Positions 12,896 to 28,278 of a stretch of DNA of 64,000 nt are shown here, piece after piece. Position numbers and translations under genes: made by a program. The DNA is from Neurospora tetraspora (lineage: Eukaryota; Ascomycota; Sordariomycetes; Sordariales; Sordariaceae), in the NCBI RefSeq assembly GCF_033439725.1, contig NW_026944383.1, positions 1,984,001 to 2,048,000 on the forward strand, written 5' to 3'. The notes beneath the pieces are model-generated. The model worked only from the letters and a program-made list of their open reading frames with translations, made no database searches and was not told where the DNA came from. Positions within the stretch are counted from its first letter, which is position 1; every line of letters begins with the position of its first letter.

Positions 12896-12990
12896 TTCCT
12901 CCTCCTTTTAATTTTCCTCCTCCTCCTCCTCCTCCTCCTCCTCCTCCTCTTCCTCTTCTTCCTCCTCCTCTTTTTCCTCCTTATCTTCTT
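12896..12990. repeat. (TCC)n polypyrimidine tract
   Basis: About 90 bp of TCC/TTC repeats inside the AT island. Every C is followed by C or T, and the other strand has no C, so the RIP target CpA is absent. This explains its survival. Confidence 0.9.
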
Positions 12991-15900
12991 TTTAAGCTTA
13001 AGGGCGGTTCTATTATAAGTTAATATATATATTTATTGTATATTAAGCTAAGAGGACTTTATAATAGTATTTGGCAGCTTAATCGGCTTGTATTCCCCGG
13101 AATTGAGCTATTGTGGAATAGAATTAATATTTGTCCTATATATATTTATATATTAATAAAGTATTACTTTTAGTATATTGTACCAATTATATAATGAATG
13201 GTTCTTAGGTAGCGGCAAGCTGCGTATAATGGGAGGGAGTTCCTTGCGGGGGTTTAAAGCCTTTTTAAGCTCTATTTAAAAAGTAGAACCGTTAATATAA
13301 TATATATAAATAATAGGTACGGAAGGGAATTTACTATATATATTTTTAAACCTTTAAACCCTTTTAATAAAATTTTCAAATTTAATAATAATACCTCTAA
13401 AGATCTAAGTATTGTGAGGGGGCTTCTTAAATTTATCGGTCCGGTATTGTTAGGTTAAAACGTATTGTAATAAAGTATTAAGAACCCTAATTATTAGCGA
13501 AAATAATATATATTAAATATAAGGAGAAAATATATATATTCCCAGCTAGTTTATTTCTCTTGGAGGGTATAACGGGATATATTAGTTTTAATTATAGTAT
13601 TGGGGTATCAGATACGAAGATAATGGCGGAATTATAAGAAAATTAATAAAATTATTTAATATATATTATAGGTTGAATATTAGTAGTCCTAAAACTTATT
13701 CCGCATTATATAGTACTACCGCCGATAATAATAGGGTAAATAGTACTATTAATTTTAGCGATTACTTATATCCCCTACGGTACGGCCCTATTAATATCCT
13801 TTTATTTCTATTCGATTTTCTTACCTAAAATAATATTAATATATATTAAATATAAATAAAGTAATAAAATTTACTTTAAATATTTAATTTTGTAAGAGGA
13901 GTCTATTCTACATTAAGGTTTCGTATTAGGCCGTAGGAATATTTAAATTCCGGATAGGGGTTAATAGCATTAAATATACCTTCGTATACTATTATAATAT
14001 TAATATATATTCTATATATAAAAGTAAAAATATAAATAAATAAAAATAAACTTTTATAAATATTTTCGATTTATAAATTCCTAAACTAGTCGTTAATAAT
14101 TACATCGATACTATCCTTCGTTATTTTATTCTACGTTCAAACTTAAGTTAATTTCGGGTTAACGGGTAAAAAAATAGAAGTACGGAACTCTAAGGAAAGA
14201 ATTTTACAATAACTAATATATTCGTTCTTATATTAATTATTAATTATTTACTTTTGAATTCGAAATATACGCTTACATTATCGTTATAATAGTTGTATTA
14301 AAGGTAGGAGAGGTTTTTTAAGGCGGGGAGGTTAAAGAAGGATAGAGGTAAAAAATAATTAAAAGGGGAGGAGGTAAAGGAAATAAATTTACAATAAGTC
14401 GGTATATTATAAAAAAAAACAATATACTACAATTTTATCCTAACTATTTTAAATATACGTATTTGTATTATATAGCGGATTTATATTTCGTAAATATATT
14501 TGTATAAATGTATACAAATGATGTAATAGGATTTTATCCTAATTAAACAAGAAAATAAGTGCTTTTATTCCGTTTTATTTTGAAATTACTTTCGGTTTAA
14601 AGTTTGACTTTAAAATTACTTTTTATTTAAAATATAATAAGTACCATGTAATATAAAAATAAAGAATGTTTTTTGTATTTATTCTATTTATATTATTCTT
14701 ATTAATATTAATTTATATAAATATAAACCTTATTATATATATATTATTTAAATATATATTTAGTATATATTTGAAAGACTATGAGGTATCTTCGTTATTT
14801 ATATTCTTTGCCGTAAGTAGAAGCTTCTTTTTTAGTATTTATAATAAAACGGTTTTTAGCTGGAAACTTTCCTTCTTTTCTAACGGCGAGCGCTCGGTTA
14901 AATATATAGTTAATATATATTTAAATATTAACCTCTAATTCCAGTAGATCCTTTGTTTTATTAGTAGCTGTTGTAATTATAGCGGTAGTAATATTAAGGC
15001 GTATAATGCGTTTATAAAGGCGCTTGTTCTTTGCCTCTAAGCGGTGAAAAATAAGAGTGGCGTCGGGGGCTATATTAATTTTTATAAAAGTCGAAATATG
15101 AGTACTATATATAGTTAGAATTTTATTTATTTTCGTTATTAATGAAAAAAAAATTATTTATACGGAAGGGCGTATATAACCCTCCTAGGCTATAACGGAG
15201 AAGTTTTTTTACAACCGCTTTAGTAGTACGCTATTTCTTTTCTTCATTTTTATTAATAATACGGTGTAATATATTTTAAGTATTACGTATTTTAATGAAG
15301 AAATTGGGCGCGGGTAGATAGTAGCAGCGATAATTTATATTATTATAAACGTTATAAGCGGTATTAAGGGTTGCGCGAATATAATTAATACTACGTTCAA
15401 TATAAGGTTAGTATTTGGTATTTGCGGCCGGAGCCGGAATTTTATCTATATTATTCTATATATTAAACATATAGTTAGTATACCGAAAAAGGATAAATAT
15501 GATATATAATATAGACGGTAAAAAATTTATAGTAATAGTAAATAAATAGTCTTTTGCTTTAATTAAAATTACCTTTTTAATTATATACTTTTAGCGGCGA
15601 CGGATATAGCGGACGCGGCGTTTTTCTTTACGTTCGTAATATATTAGGGTTTTTTATAATAGCGGGCGGCCGCGGCTACGAAGAATCAGCGGGTAATAAT
15701 AGCGAGCCGGAATAAGTATAATAATTATACGTTTTTCGGTAAACGTAACTATCCGGGTAGTAGCCGGCCCATTTATAGTCTAAAGTACCCTATACGGCGT
15801 TTTATTAGTAGGAATATTATATAAATATTATATAAATAATAAAAATAATTTTAATAAGTTTATAAAATTAAAAACGATTGCGGAATAATTTATAATTATT

Positions 15901-17868
15901 TAAAGGGGCTAGTAAAGGTTGAAATTAGAAAAAAGGAAAGTAGGTATAATAGCGACGACGGCGAGGTCTTGTAGTGGCTAGAGGAAGGAAAGAAAAAAAA
16001 AAGGAAAGGAGGAAGGGTAAGATTAATTTAATTATTTTAGTAAGAAGGAGGGAGACGTAATGGTAGAGTAGTTATATAAATTTAGGTAGAATTATAATAT
16101 AAGAGTTATACTTTAATTAATTTAGCGCTCTGCTAATTTTATACTATATTAATTAGAATTAATAAGAATTAATAAAATCTAGTTTCCCCCTTTTAATATA
16201 TTCAATTTCTATATACGTATATATATATTTAATTTAGATATATTTATATATATTTTTAACTCTTATATATTTTTATATACGTATATATATAAGTTATAAC
16301 GTTTTTAACCTCTTTGACTCTTCTTTTATTAAGTTTATTAGTAAATTAGAACATTTCTTACTACTAATTAAATTTAGTAATTAGGTAGGACGATTATTAG
16401 AATTTACTAATAGAGCATCCTAATATATAAAAGCTAATATTTTTTATAACTGAAGGTTTACGGTACTATTATCTTTTTATATAAGATGAATGTTAGTATA
16501 TATATTAAATATATAAGAGATTAAAAAATATAACTTACTTACTCTCTAGTCCTTTTTAGTTATATTAGTATTTATACTACATTTTCCTTAGTTTACTTTT
16601 TTTTTCGTACTAATATTTATATTATATTTCCTTAAATTTACTATTTTTCTCGTTCTATAAAACGACGGCGCTTTAAATTCTTATTGTATATCTTGTATAA
16701 GTTATAAGGTTTACTTCGGAAAATAGTATTAAACTCTTCTAGTAATTTGGTTTATTCATAAAAATTATAATACTTAGTATTAATATTGCTAATTATTTAA
16801 CGCTTATATTCCTTACGCCCGTTAAATTATAAGAAAGCTTCTTTTATATTAATCGGTCTTTTATATTTGATAGAAACCTATATTAATAATATATATGGTT
16901 AGTATATTATATACTTTGAATAATTAAAATTTAAGTAGTTTTAAAATTTATTTTGCTGTATATAATCCCTATATTATTTAAATCTAAGCTTATATAAGTT
17001 AGAATCGGCTTTAATTATATACTTAAAAATAGAAGTAGACTTGAAGGAAGTAGACGGGTAGGAATTATAAGTAGGTTAGGTTATTATTCTTTACTATTTC
17101 CTTCTTCCAATTCTTATTAGTAAAAAAGTTAGTATATATATTTACTATATATTAGTAGTAGATTAAAGAACTTACTTTATCGCTTTTATTACTTATATTA
17201 AAAAAAATTCAATAATTACTTTCCCTTTCTCCTTTATAAATAATTAGCCCTAGGGAATTTAAATATTAATCTTTTATTTTTAATATTTAGACTATCCCTC
17301 TTTATTCTCTTAATTAATTTCTAGCGAGGGTTCTTAAAATAAGTTAGTATGTGTATTTTAAATATATTTTTATTATATATTTTAATATAGATAATAGAAT
17401 ATACTTTTTTATTTTAGATTATTTAATACTATTACTATTCTTCTTCTATACGTAATTCTTTTATATCGCCTCTTCTAGTAATTTTTGGTTGGTACGTACG
17501 GCCTAATTTCGTTGCTACTAAAGTCGACGGAATTGCAGTTAATATAATAAATACCTTCTTATTCTTTAATTTTAAAGACCTTCTATTACCTTTTCCCTTC
17601 TCTATTTTACTCCTATATTCCATATTAACCTCGTTATTAACCTTATTTTAGTTAAATCTTCGAGGCAGTTTCTATAATAAATTAATTATTTACTATATAA
17701 TATTATATCTATTAAATATATATTATAATAATATAAAGTTTTTACTTTTGGGCGTTAATTTATAAGACGTACTATATTAAAAGATAGTACTTTTTTATTC
17801 CTATCCTTTTTTATTCCTATCATTTTTATTTTCCTTTTCTTTATTCTTCTCTATATTACTCTTTTATT

Positions 17869-18180
17869 CGGACTCTTAAAGGGATTCCTATAGATTGTTA
17901 ATATATATATATTTCGTATATAATTCCGAAGGGAATATATTAAAATTTCTTCCTTCTCCCCTTTATTTCTCTCTTAATCGGACTCTTAATTAGAATCCTA
18001 TAAATTATTAATACATATATATTCTATATATAATTCCGAAGGGAATATACTGAAACTTCTTACTTTTCCCCTTCGTCGTTCTTTTAGTCGGGTTCTTAAT
18101 TAGAATCTTATAAATCGTTAGTACATATATATTATATATTATTTTGAAAGTAATATACCGGAACGATAATTATCTTAATT
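17869..18180. repeat. Three diverged tandem copies, period 110 bp
   Basis: Copies begin at about 17,869, 17,979 and 18,089 with CGGACTCTTAA or CGGGTTCTTAA. Each contains an A/T run, then AATTCCGAAGGGAATATA (or its decayed form), then a pyrimidine-rich end. Most differences between copies are C/T or G/A. Confidence 0.85.
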
Positions 18181-21100
18181 TAAAGTTTATTATTTTCTAT
18201 CTCCTCGCTTTCTATTTCTCTAACCTTGAAGCGTCCGGATTTATTACTATATTTTTTAGTAAATTCGGGGTCAGAGGAATCATACTATATTAATATAAAG
18301 ATTATAATAGTATAAAGTAATTTACGTATAGTTATTATAAATTTTAATATATGTATTAGTAATCGGTAGTATAACTTTTAAATAAATTAGTTTTATATTT
18401 TATATACAGTTTATATATATAGAAGTAGTATCATATCTAATAGGGTAATGATACGTTACTCTACGCTAATTTTTATTAATAATAAAATATTTTAATATTT
18501 TAAATCTATACTCGCGTTTATAGTTTATTAATTGAGTTTTACTTAGTAATTTAACTCTTAGTACTCGAATTATTAACTTTCCCTTGTAGGAAATTACTAA
18601 TAAATAATGTTAAATATAATTTATATACTAAAATTATAAAGTAAAAACTAACTAAAAGACTTATAAGCTTTTTGTATATAGCAGTATAATTAAATAATAT
18701 TAAAATAAGTTTTTACATTTATATAAAGGAATAATAGGACAAAAAAAGATATATATTAAATAACGCTTTGTAATATATCCTATATGTAGTCCCGTCGTTA
18801 ATTTTAATTTCGTACCTATATATTATATATTAATATAAAATAATTATAAGTTTAATATATATAAGGATATAGACCACGTATAAGCTTATTAAGATTTGTA
18901 TAATTTAGAATTGTTCGATTTCTTACTCAGTTGGAGCTAGAATCGGTCTTAAATTTAAATAAATTTTATAGTTATACGTATCCTATTTCTAAATACGTAT
19001 TAAAATACTATTTATAATTCGACGGGTTTAGAATATAATTAATATATTATTCTACTATTATTAATTATTTTTAAAGAATATTTAGATAAAATTATTATAA
19101 CGTACTAAATACCTTTTTAGAAAGGCTTTCCGGATTGTAATATTATATATTAAGAAGGATATAATGGTAGTTTAAAGAAATGAACTAAGGTTATCAGTCT
19201 TTGAATCGAGAGAATTAGGTATATAATAATTATATAAGAATTGGAAAAACTTTAATAATAGAAGGGAGGGATATTAGTGTTGTAGAAAATCGATATATAA
19301 TAATTATATAACGGATAACGGTAGAGGAAATTCAAAGTAAATACGAAATAATTTAAATAATTAAACGAAATAATATTAGTATTTGAATTATTAGAAATCG
19401 AAACTAATTTTAAGGATAACGATATTGGCTTACTAGTAATCTAATAGTCGTTACTAGAGAACTTTCCTACTATTATCGAACGAAGATAGCAATAGGAAGG
19501 TTTTTTAGTAATAATTACTAGATTACTAGTAAACTAATATCATTATCCCTAGAATCGGTTTTAATAAAAGGAATAATATTAAAATAGAAATTACTATAAC
19601 CGTACCTATATTAAATATATAACAGTTATATAGTAATAGTAATAAGAAATAGAACCGAAAAGAAAAATAATTTAGAAAATTAAAGGAGGAAGGTAAGATT
19701 AGTATCGTACGTACTTTTAATTATAAAAATTATATATATAATTTAGAAATTGGAAGGAAGAAATAAATTTAAATATATAAAGTATATATAAGGATTATAT
19801 AATAGTATATAAAGAAGACTATACCTTTTTATATTTTTTCCCAATATAGTAATTTAGGAAGGATTAGCGGTAAAGGCGAGGGTAGGGTAATATCAAAATC
19901 TAGGCTAATAATTATATCAAATAATAGATCGAACTTATCAATCACCGCGCGTAAAACGTATAATATGCAGAATATATATCGGCTTTTTGTATCCGATTTA
20001 ATTAAGAGTATAAATATTAAATTTATTAAATACTATTTTACTTACTTTTTATTTTCGTTTATTATTTTAATTCCTATAATAATTTAATTGTATTAGGGCG
20101 TATTATATTCATTACTTTTACTTTAGATTTAAAATGGCCGTATATTATAGAAAATAAATGATAATATTTATACGCTAAGCGTAAGGCTATATATAGAGAG
20201 CTAATAATATAACTAATTATTTATATATATATATAAGGATGTAGTATTTTAGAATAAAACTTTAATTGGATTCTTTTCACTAATTTTCTCGCTTATATAT
20301 TTAATATATAGAATTTTAGTTATTGAAAGTGGCTTGCTAAAGTATTTAGGCCGGTTGTATTACTACTTCGAATATTCGAATTTAATATATATTTTATATA
20401 TATTTATATTTATACTATTCGTTTACTATTTGTATAATATATTTAATAATAAATAGTTAATTATTTCGTTTAAATAGGGTTATTATTAATTTGAATTTAA
20501 ATATAGCATTAAAATTAATTGCTTAATATAATCTACTACGTTCGGATTAGCTATTTATATAGGCGCTAGACGACGTACAGTAGATTTTAATAGAATCGGC
20601 GTTTAATATACAATTAAAATAGATACGAATATTCTAATTTGTAGGATAAGGAGCCGTATATAAGTCCGTTGCAATATAATAAGTGGTATAATTCGTTTAA
20701 ATAGTTTAGGACGCTTCTTAGATTTTTTTATCCTTCGTTCAACTATATAAAGATCCCTTTCCTTTACTTTTTATTTAGAATACTCTCTAACTCTTAGATT
20801 AACATATATTCTATTTATTTTTATATTTACTATATATAATATAAATTATTAAGCTATAGTATCCGTTTCTTATTTACTTTGGCGAATTACCTTTTTAATC
20901 AGTAAGAGTACAGGAACGGTTCTAACGGATTTATAATTTTACTTAGGTATTATTATATTAATTCGTTCGCTTAAATAAATTTGGAAGTTATCTATAAGTC
21001 CGGATTATTATTAATTCGGCCTCGCTTTTCTAATAATATTAATATACTTCCAATTTAATATATATATTAGGTATATAATTATAATAATTAGTAGCTAGCG

Positions 21101-24100
21101 GATTAGTAAATTTATAGAATGTAGGTAAATATTTTGCCCGGTTATATTATATAGAATATTATAATTATATTTATATACAGTTTGTTTAAATATAAAAATT
21201 ATAATAGATGAATTGTACCTTTATTTATAAATTCGCGTAAAAACGCTACTAAATTTAGGCTCTTTTTATTATTATATTTGTATTTAAAACTATTATATCT
21301 AATTTAATATACATAGAATATATTATACATATAGTATAGGAGGGTATATTAGAGGGTATTAAATATAATTAACTTTATTTGGTTATTTATTTACCAATTA
21401 GAGAATCCGAATACGCAATGCTGAAAATTTATAATTTTAACCTATATAATTTAATTTATATTATTAAGTAATATAGGCTACAATAATATATAACGTTATT
21501 CCTCCCTTTTATTATTTATTTCTTACTCTTCTTCTTTCGTTCGGATATAGAACTAATTTATATATAGTTTATATATTACTACTTCCTCCTATATAAAGTA
21601 AGTTTATTATAATTAGCTATCTATTACTTAAAGCTAAATAGCGCTATCATCTTACTAATAGATACTTTTAGAAATTTTAAAAAATGAAGGAAATTAAGGA
21701 ATTATATATATATATTATATAAAAGTATTTCGAAATTTTGGGAAGTTTAAAGCCTAATTTATATAATTATCTTATTAATATATATATATACTATATAATA
21801 ATAAATTACTATTACTATTCGCTATTAGCTTCCGTATTTACTTTCTTCCAAATACTCTTACGAATATCGTCCAGGACTTTAATTTATGTTATTATATTTC
21901 TATTAAACTATTTAAAAATATAGCGAAAATCTATAGTTTTCTAGAAGTAACCTCTATCGACTATAATCCTTCTTTCTATATTTTCCATACATTCTGCTAC
22001 TTTATCAGAAATCCAAATATTCGGGTCTCCTTTATCGACAAACTTCCGCTTCTTTAGACCCCTTTCTTACTTATTCGTTTCTTACTTCTTTTCTATCGCT
22101 TCTAAAATATTCTAAATAATAATATTAAGGTTATAAAAAGACTATTTCCCTAAATTCTTATTTATAACTTCCTTTATTATATTTTCGAATTTAATTTTAA
22201 TAATTTTCTTTATTTTAACTTTAATTTCGTATATAACCTTTATTTTTATATCCGTAACCGTACTATAAATAAAATCTTTTAATACTATAATATACATAAT
22301 AAAGTAATTTAGTTTGACTTTTAAAGTCCCGCAAATTACTTAATTATTAGAGTTACCGGAAATATTGGAATTAACATTTGTATTTAAATTAAAATTTATA
22401 TTTAAATTTCTAATAACGATCTCCTCCTTAGTTTTGACGGTTATAGGTTCATCTATTTCTATTTTAATATTAATTAGCGGGTAGATACTATTAATAAGAA
22501 TCGATACGGGGATAAGTGGTTTTAATTATTTTATTTTACTGATAGTAGTATTTATATATATTTATTATATAATAAAGGATAAAATTTCTCGAAGAATAAT
22601 AACATATAGAAATATTACAAATATAGTAATAAATTAGATTAATAAATATAATAATAATACAAGGAAGGATAAAGAAAAGAAGAGAATTTAATAAAGTTTA
22701 GGGCTTCTCTTATATTTTTATTATAAGGTAAAATATTATTAAACGTAGGGGGGTAAATTAAAACTTCTATATAAGTATAACTATATATAAGTACTATATA
22801 AGAATAAAATATTATATTTTATTGTTAAGGTTAATTATATATATGTATTATATAAAATTTAATAGAAAACTTCTAAAAGTAAATCTAAAGCCCGAATTAT
22901 AGTCCACCTTATATAAGCTGAACGTTCTAAAATAAACTACCCGTTATTCTATTCGGGTTTAATTATTTAGAATATCGTCTCCGGTTTCTAAACTATATAT
23001 ATATAAATAGCGCACAAAAATATAACGTCCTATTAATAAAGCTATAATATATATTCAATACTTAATTACAAATTCATACTATTTAAACAATTAATTATAC
23101 GTAACATATTTTATAAACGAATAAATTTATATTTCTTTCGGTTTTTTTTCCTTTTTTTTTTTTTAATATTCAATTCTTTAAATACTATTAAACTTTATTA
23201 TATATTAAACTAGAAATAAATAGGTACTATTTAAGTATTTAAATAGTATATTTAAATGAGAAGAATTTTTAACCTTTATTAAGTTTTATTTTTATACTTT
23301 CGAATTCCCCTTCTATTAAAATACTAATCGTCTACGAAAATTAATTCGTTTATAAAAATCAATTTAAATTACGAAATCTTTTATTTTATATTAATATCCT
23401 ACGTCTTCCCTCTTTATTTTCCATTTTATATTATATAACGTTTTTAATACCTTTTACTTTTTAATAACTTCACATTTATTCTTGAATAGTTAATTTCCGA
23501 ATTTATATTTCATATATAATGGATTAATAATAATTTCCTAATTGTAGTATTTCGTATAAATAAGAGTTACTTTTTGCATAAGTAGCTCCTTCGTCCTCGT
23601 TTTCTCCTACTTCTTTATAATATATAATTCCCAACTCTAGCGCTCGCAAAACCTATATCGATTTTACTTCTATTAATAATTTAGATAATAATATCAATAA
23701 TAAACTATTTTACATAGGGGAATATTTAATAAATATAGCGTTATTAGTACGTTATATATTTGCTAACTAATATATTTATATATATTATATATTAATTATA
23801 TATTTATTGTATAGTAAGTATAAATATCTAATAGGGAATTCGTTATTAATAATTCTAATTCTTATAAAATTAAAGTAATAGAAGTTAAGGACTATTAAGC
23901 ATTCTTATTATACCTATGGATATCCGAAGACGGTATTTTAAACTTCGTATATTATATCGGTTAGTATGTCGAATAAGACCGGTATGGAAACTATAATAGT
24001 AAAATTAGTAAAAAGGGCGCCGAGGAAGCAATAAAGAGGATCCGAAGTATAATTACTTTTAGCCTTAGAAAAGGGGGCAAAAGTAAATTTACGAACTATT

Positions 24101-26910
24101 AAGTTAAAGAAACTATGTTAAAGTTTCTAAGGTAAACTACCGAATTTTTTTATATTATTATATATTAATTATATACTTATATTATTCGTAGCTATAACGG
24201 GTAGTATAATAAAGTTTAGAAAGTAAACAATATTTATAGTAGTATAAATATCTACGTATATTACGACCTTAAATTAATAATTTGGAATTTATTATTTGAT
24301 TACTTAAGGATAGCCGATATTAGACCGTTTTTTTTCGCGATCATAATTTATATTAATTTAAGTCGATATAAATAATTTATAGGAGCGCTTACGTAAGATA
24401 ACGAAGGTATAATACGTTATATCTTTTATAAAATAGAATAATTACCCTAACTACCACTATAATAAGTATAAAAATTCAGATTAATAAAAAATGTACTATA
24501 GAAAAAAATTATAAATTTTTATCTATAACGGGTATTTAGTAAATAAAAAGGATAGTTTATATATATATATTATTTATATTAATTCCAGTGGTATATATAG
24601 TTTATAAATTCCTTAAAAAAGTCTACGAATAAGGAATGGCATTATATAATTAACGTTAATCCTAATTTTTAAGGATTGGATATCCTTTATTTACGATCCC
24701 TATACGAAAGAGTTATTGAACCCACGCAATTAATATATTAGTAGACTAATTATACTAAATAGAATAGAAAGTAATATAGTAAATTTATATTAATTAACGA
24801 ATATGTATATATTATAGAGTAATTAAAGGAGTAGGAGGCTTATATAATACTATAGTAACGCTTTAATGTAAACGTATTTTATATTAAGTAAAATATACTA
24901 TTTTTATTCCGTAGAATATTAATTAGTATTTATTCTTTTTTATCATTAGTAGAGGGTAGTATTTATATTACTTTCCTCTTCCGTTTAGGATTATAATGGA
25001 TATAGCGAATAATATTTAAAGTGTTATCCGGGAATTCTAATTAGACGACGTAAAGATTTTAACCTTTAATATAATAACCCTCTATTAATTTTTATTTATT
25101 TTTATATATTAATTATATATTTACTTTTTCATTATATTTAGAGCGTTTTATTATATACTTAGGCTTTCGAAAGTTCGCTATTAAGTAGAAGTCGATTGAT
25201 CCGTAGGTAGGGTTGCAATTGTAGTTCTAAATCCAAAATAAAATTAAGATATTTATTCGACGGGAACGTATATTGTAATATCCTTTTGGTTGCTATTTTA
25301 TTAGTAAATATATATATAATTTATTAATATAGTTTATTTAAGAATTAATAATTTTATAGGTATCGAACGGGAATATTAAATAGATTTCTATTTTAAACCG
25401 ATATAGGAGAAGTTTATCCGTAAGGTTATTCGAATACTATTAATAACTATTAATAACCCTAATAATTTTATAATCGTTTATTATTTAGAGGAGTAAGTTA
25501 AACGTTTCTTTGAATAACTATTCGTAGAAATTTATTTATCTTTTAAGATAGTTAAGGGATTAATTAACCTTTTTCTATTATTAAGTAGACGGAGGATAAG
25601 GAATATAAGTAAATTATAATATTTATATATACTTTATATATATTTTTAAACACTAAATTTAATATAAGGATCGAATTATATATTTACGTCTTTATTGCTT
25701 TAAATTTAATCGAAGGGTATAAACTATTATTAAAAATAATATTTAATACCCTTACGGAAGTTTTTTATTATATAGTCGAATAGTATTATATTTATTATAT
25801 TCTGTACGCAATTTAATATATCTTTATTAAATATAGATTCTAAGTAAACTACTAGCATATACTCTATTTAATTTTATTAAATTATTAATCTTAATTCCGT
25901 TAAGTTTCGGTTAATTTTTTAAAGAGAGATATTAGTCGCCTATTTACTACTTTAATTAGTAAGAGTATTTATAATATATTTTTATTTTTTTATAAAGTAT
26001 ATATTGATTAGAACTTCCGTAAGAAGTATATTAAATAATTTAATATAATATTTAAAATCTATATTATATAGGATATATCAAATAAATTGGAATATTAAAT
26101 TCGGATTAATTATATATATAAAATATATTCGGATTTAGTTTCGTAGTTTAAGAATAAACAAAATTACCTATAAATAATTTTAAATTTTTATAAAGCGGAA
26201 TTTAAAGTAAAGAAGCTTTATTAGTAATGGGTATTAGTTAATATTAATATAGTAGAATTTTTATACTTTGAAGAAAATAACGCTATTAGTAGAAATTTAC
26301 TTTTACTTTACGTAATATTAGGGTATATACTCTTTTATTAAATATTAAATAATATATATTAATACTATTATTCTAAATTCATTAATATATATTTTTGAAA
26401 TTCCGAAGGCTTAGAGTCGGGCAAATGTATATAGGTAGTATATTCGTAACGTTTTTTTCTTAGAAAAAAAGGGCGAAGGAATCTTATTAGAATGAAGATT
26501 GTTATTATTAAAAGCAATTTTAAAGCGAAATTTAACGGAACTTAAATAGAACCTAGTTTAATACTAGAAATTTATATTTTAATTCTTTAATGACCGTAAA
26601 CGTTTATAATATATTTAGTAATAAATTGCTACCCCTCGATATAAATAGATTATTAGTTTTTAATACGAATATATTACCTATTATTGATTTAGGTTCGGTA
26701 GTTATATATGTTCTATATATATTCTATAGTACGTTATTTTAATTTAAGTGTTTTAGAAATAATCATATCCTTACTTTATTACTTCCTTCTTCTCTAATTC
26801 TAAGTGTCCGTAAGGTTTAAATGGATAAGATATTACTATTTATTTTAAATATAAGTAGGCTGTCGACTATAATATTAATATATAGTAGATATATATTAGG
26901 GGTTTAACAG

Positions 26911-27066
26911 GAAAATTTTGAGCTTCTTGATATAAATAACAAAGGCTAATTGCCTTAGAATTAACTATTTAAGAAAGGAAAGGAAAAGGAGATTTTTCAG
27001 CTTCCCTATATAGACGACGAAGGTTAACCTCCTTAAAGTTAACTTTTTATTTAAAAAAAGGAAAAT
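26911..27066. repeat. Two diverged tandem copies, period 78 bp
   Basis: AGCTTC at 26,921 and 26,999 is followed in both copies by alignable sequence (AAAGGCTAATTGCCTTAGAA versus GAAGGTTAACCTCCTTAAAG) ending in an A/G-rich run. Confidence 0.7.
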
Positions 27067-28122
27067 TATTATAGCCCTACTAATATTATATTGGGGAAGT
27101 AGACTAGCGAGTAGGCTAATTATAAGTAGTAGCCAACGTTTTAATTATTGTAAATTAATAAAGAAAAGGTATTTAGTATATAGTCAATTATTATTTTAAT
27201 ATATAAGGGATATATATTAAAGGTTTTGTAATTATTGGAAAAAGGAAACAAGGAGGAAATTGTTACGATCCTTTTGGATATAATTAATAACGGGGGTTAA
27301 AGTTCCTAATATTAAATATATACTAAAGGCTATAATTTATTTAGTAAATTTAAACGAATTTTTGAAATAAAAAGAATTAAATATAGTAGTATTTATTTAT
27401 TTGAACTATTTAAATTAGGAAAGAAAAAGGCGCCGAATATACCGTCGATTACTATAATATATAAAGGATATATATCGATGGCCTTGCAGCCGTTTACGGA
27501 AGAGAAAAATATTATAATCGATTTTATTATAATTACCGACGGCTAAAATAGCGAATATAATAATACTATTAATAACGAGGAAATTCCTCCTAGTATATAA
27601 TTTAATTAGTATATAATAAAAATTAAAAAAATTAAATTTATACCTTTTATATCGGCCCTAAGTAAGAGAAAAGTTATTCTTTTTCCGAATTTAAAATATA
27701 GTACTAAATATTTATTTACGCCCGTAATCGAATTTAATATATCAGGGATATATAATAACCTAATTATTATTTCGGATTCGGAAAATTTAAATAAAAACGT
27801 TAAAAGTTATTCCGATTTTAATATTAAGGCTAGCTATAATTATTTTATAGAGTACTTTAATATTAGATTTAATCATGATTTATCGGGAGACTTTTACGAA
27901 ATTCGTTTTGAAATTATAATTAATTAAATACTACGCAATTTTATAATTGCTAGCGACAAGTATTTATTTAAAGGAGACTTTTATTTTAATAAGCCATACA
28001 ATAATTAATAGAATTTATATTATAAAAGTTAAAAATTTATTTTAGAATAATATTAAGATTGTTAAGTTAATATATAGCACAATTATTAGGATTGGAAGCG
28101 TTAGAAACGGGAGTGTGCTATA

Positions 28123-28278
28123 GCGGGCTTAAATTTATAAATTGGGTAGATATATATAAATTATATATATAATAGTAGTAAAATTACGGCGGGCTTAAGT
28201 TTATAAGTTAGGTAAATATATATAAATTATATATATAACGATAATAGAACTACGGCGGGCTTAAATTTATAGGGTAAT
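28123..28278. repeat. Tandem repeat, period 66 bp (two copies plus a partial third)
   Basis: GCGGGCTTAA starts at 28,123, 28,189 and 28,255, each time followed by TTTATA and, in the first two, a long TATATATAAATTATATATA stretch. The third copy breaks off after about 24 bp. Confidence 0.88.

Noticed and set aside
14666-14938. 90-codon + strand open frame in the AT island
   Set aside because: Composed almost only of Ile, Leu, Phe, Tyr and Asn as dictated by A/T composition; no domain and no splice context.
17435-17623. 62-codon minus-strand open frame in the AT island
   Set aside because: Short, Lys/Arg-rich through A/T bias, flanked by stop-dense sequence.
21738-21923. 61-codon + strand open frame in the AT island
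   Set aside because: Tyr/Ile/Leu runs from TAT/ATA repeats; no evidence of coding.
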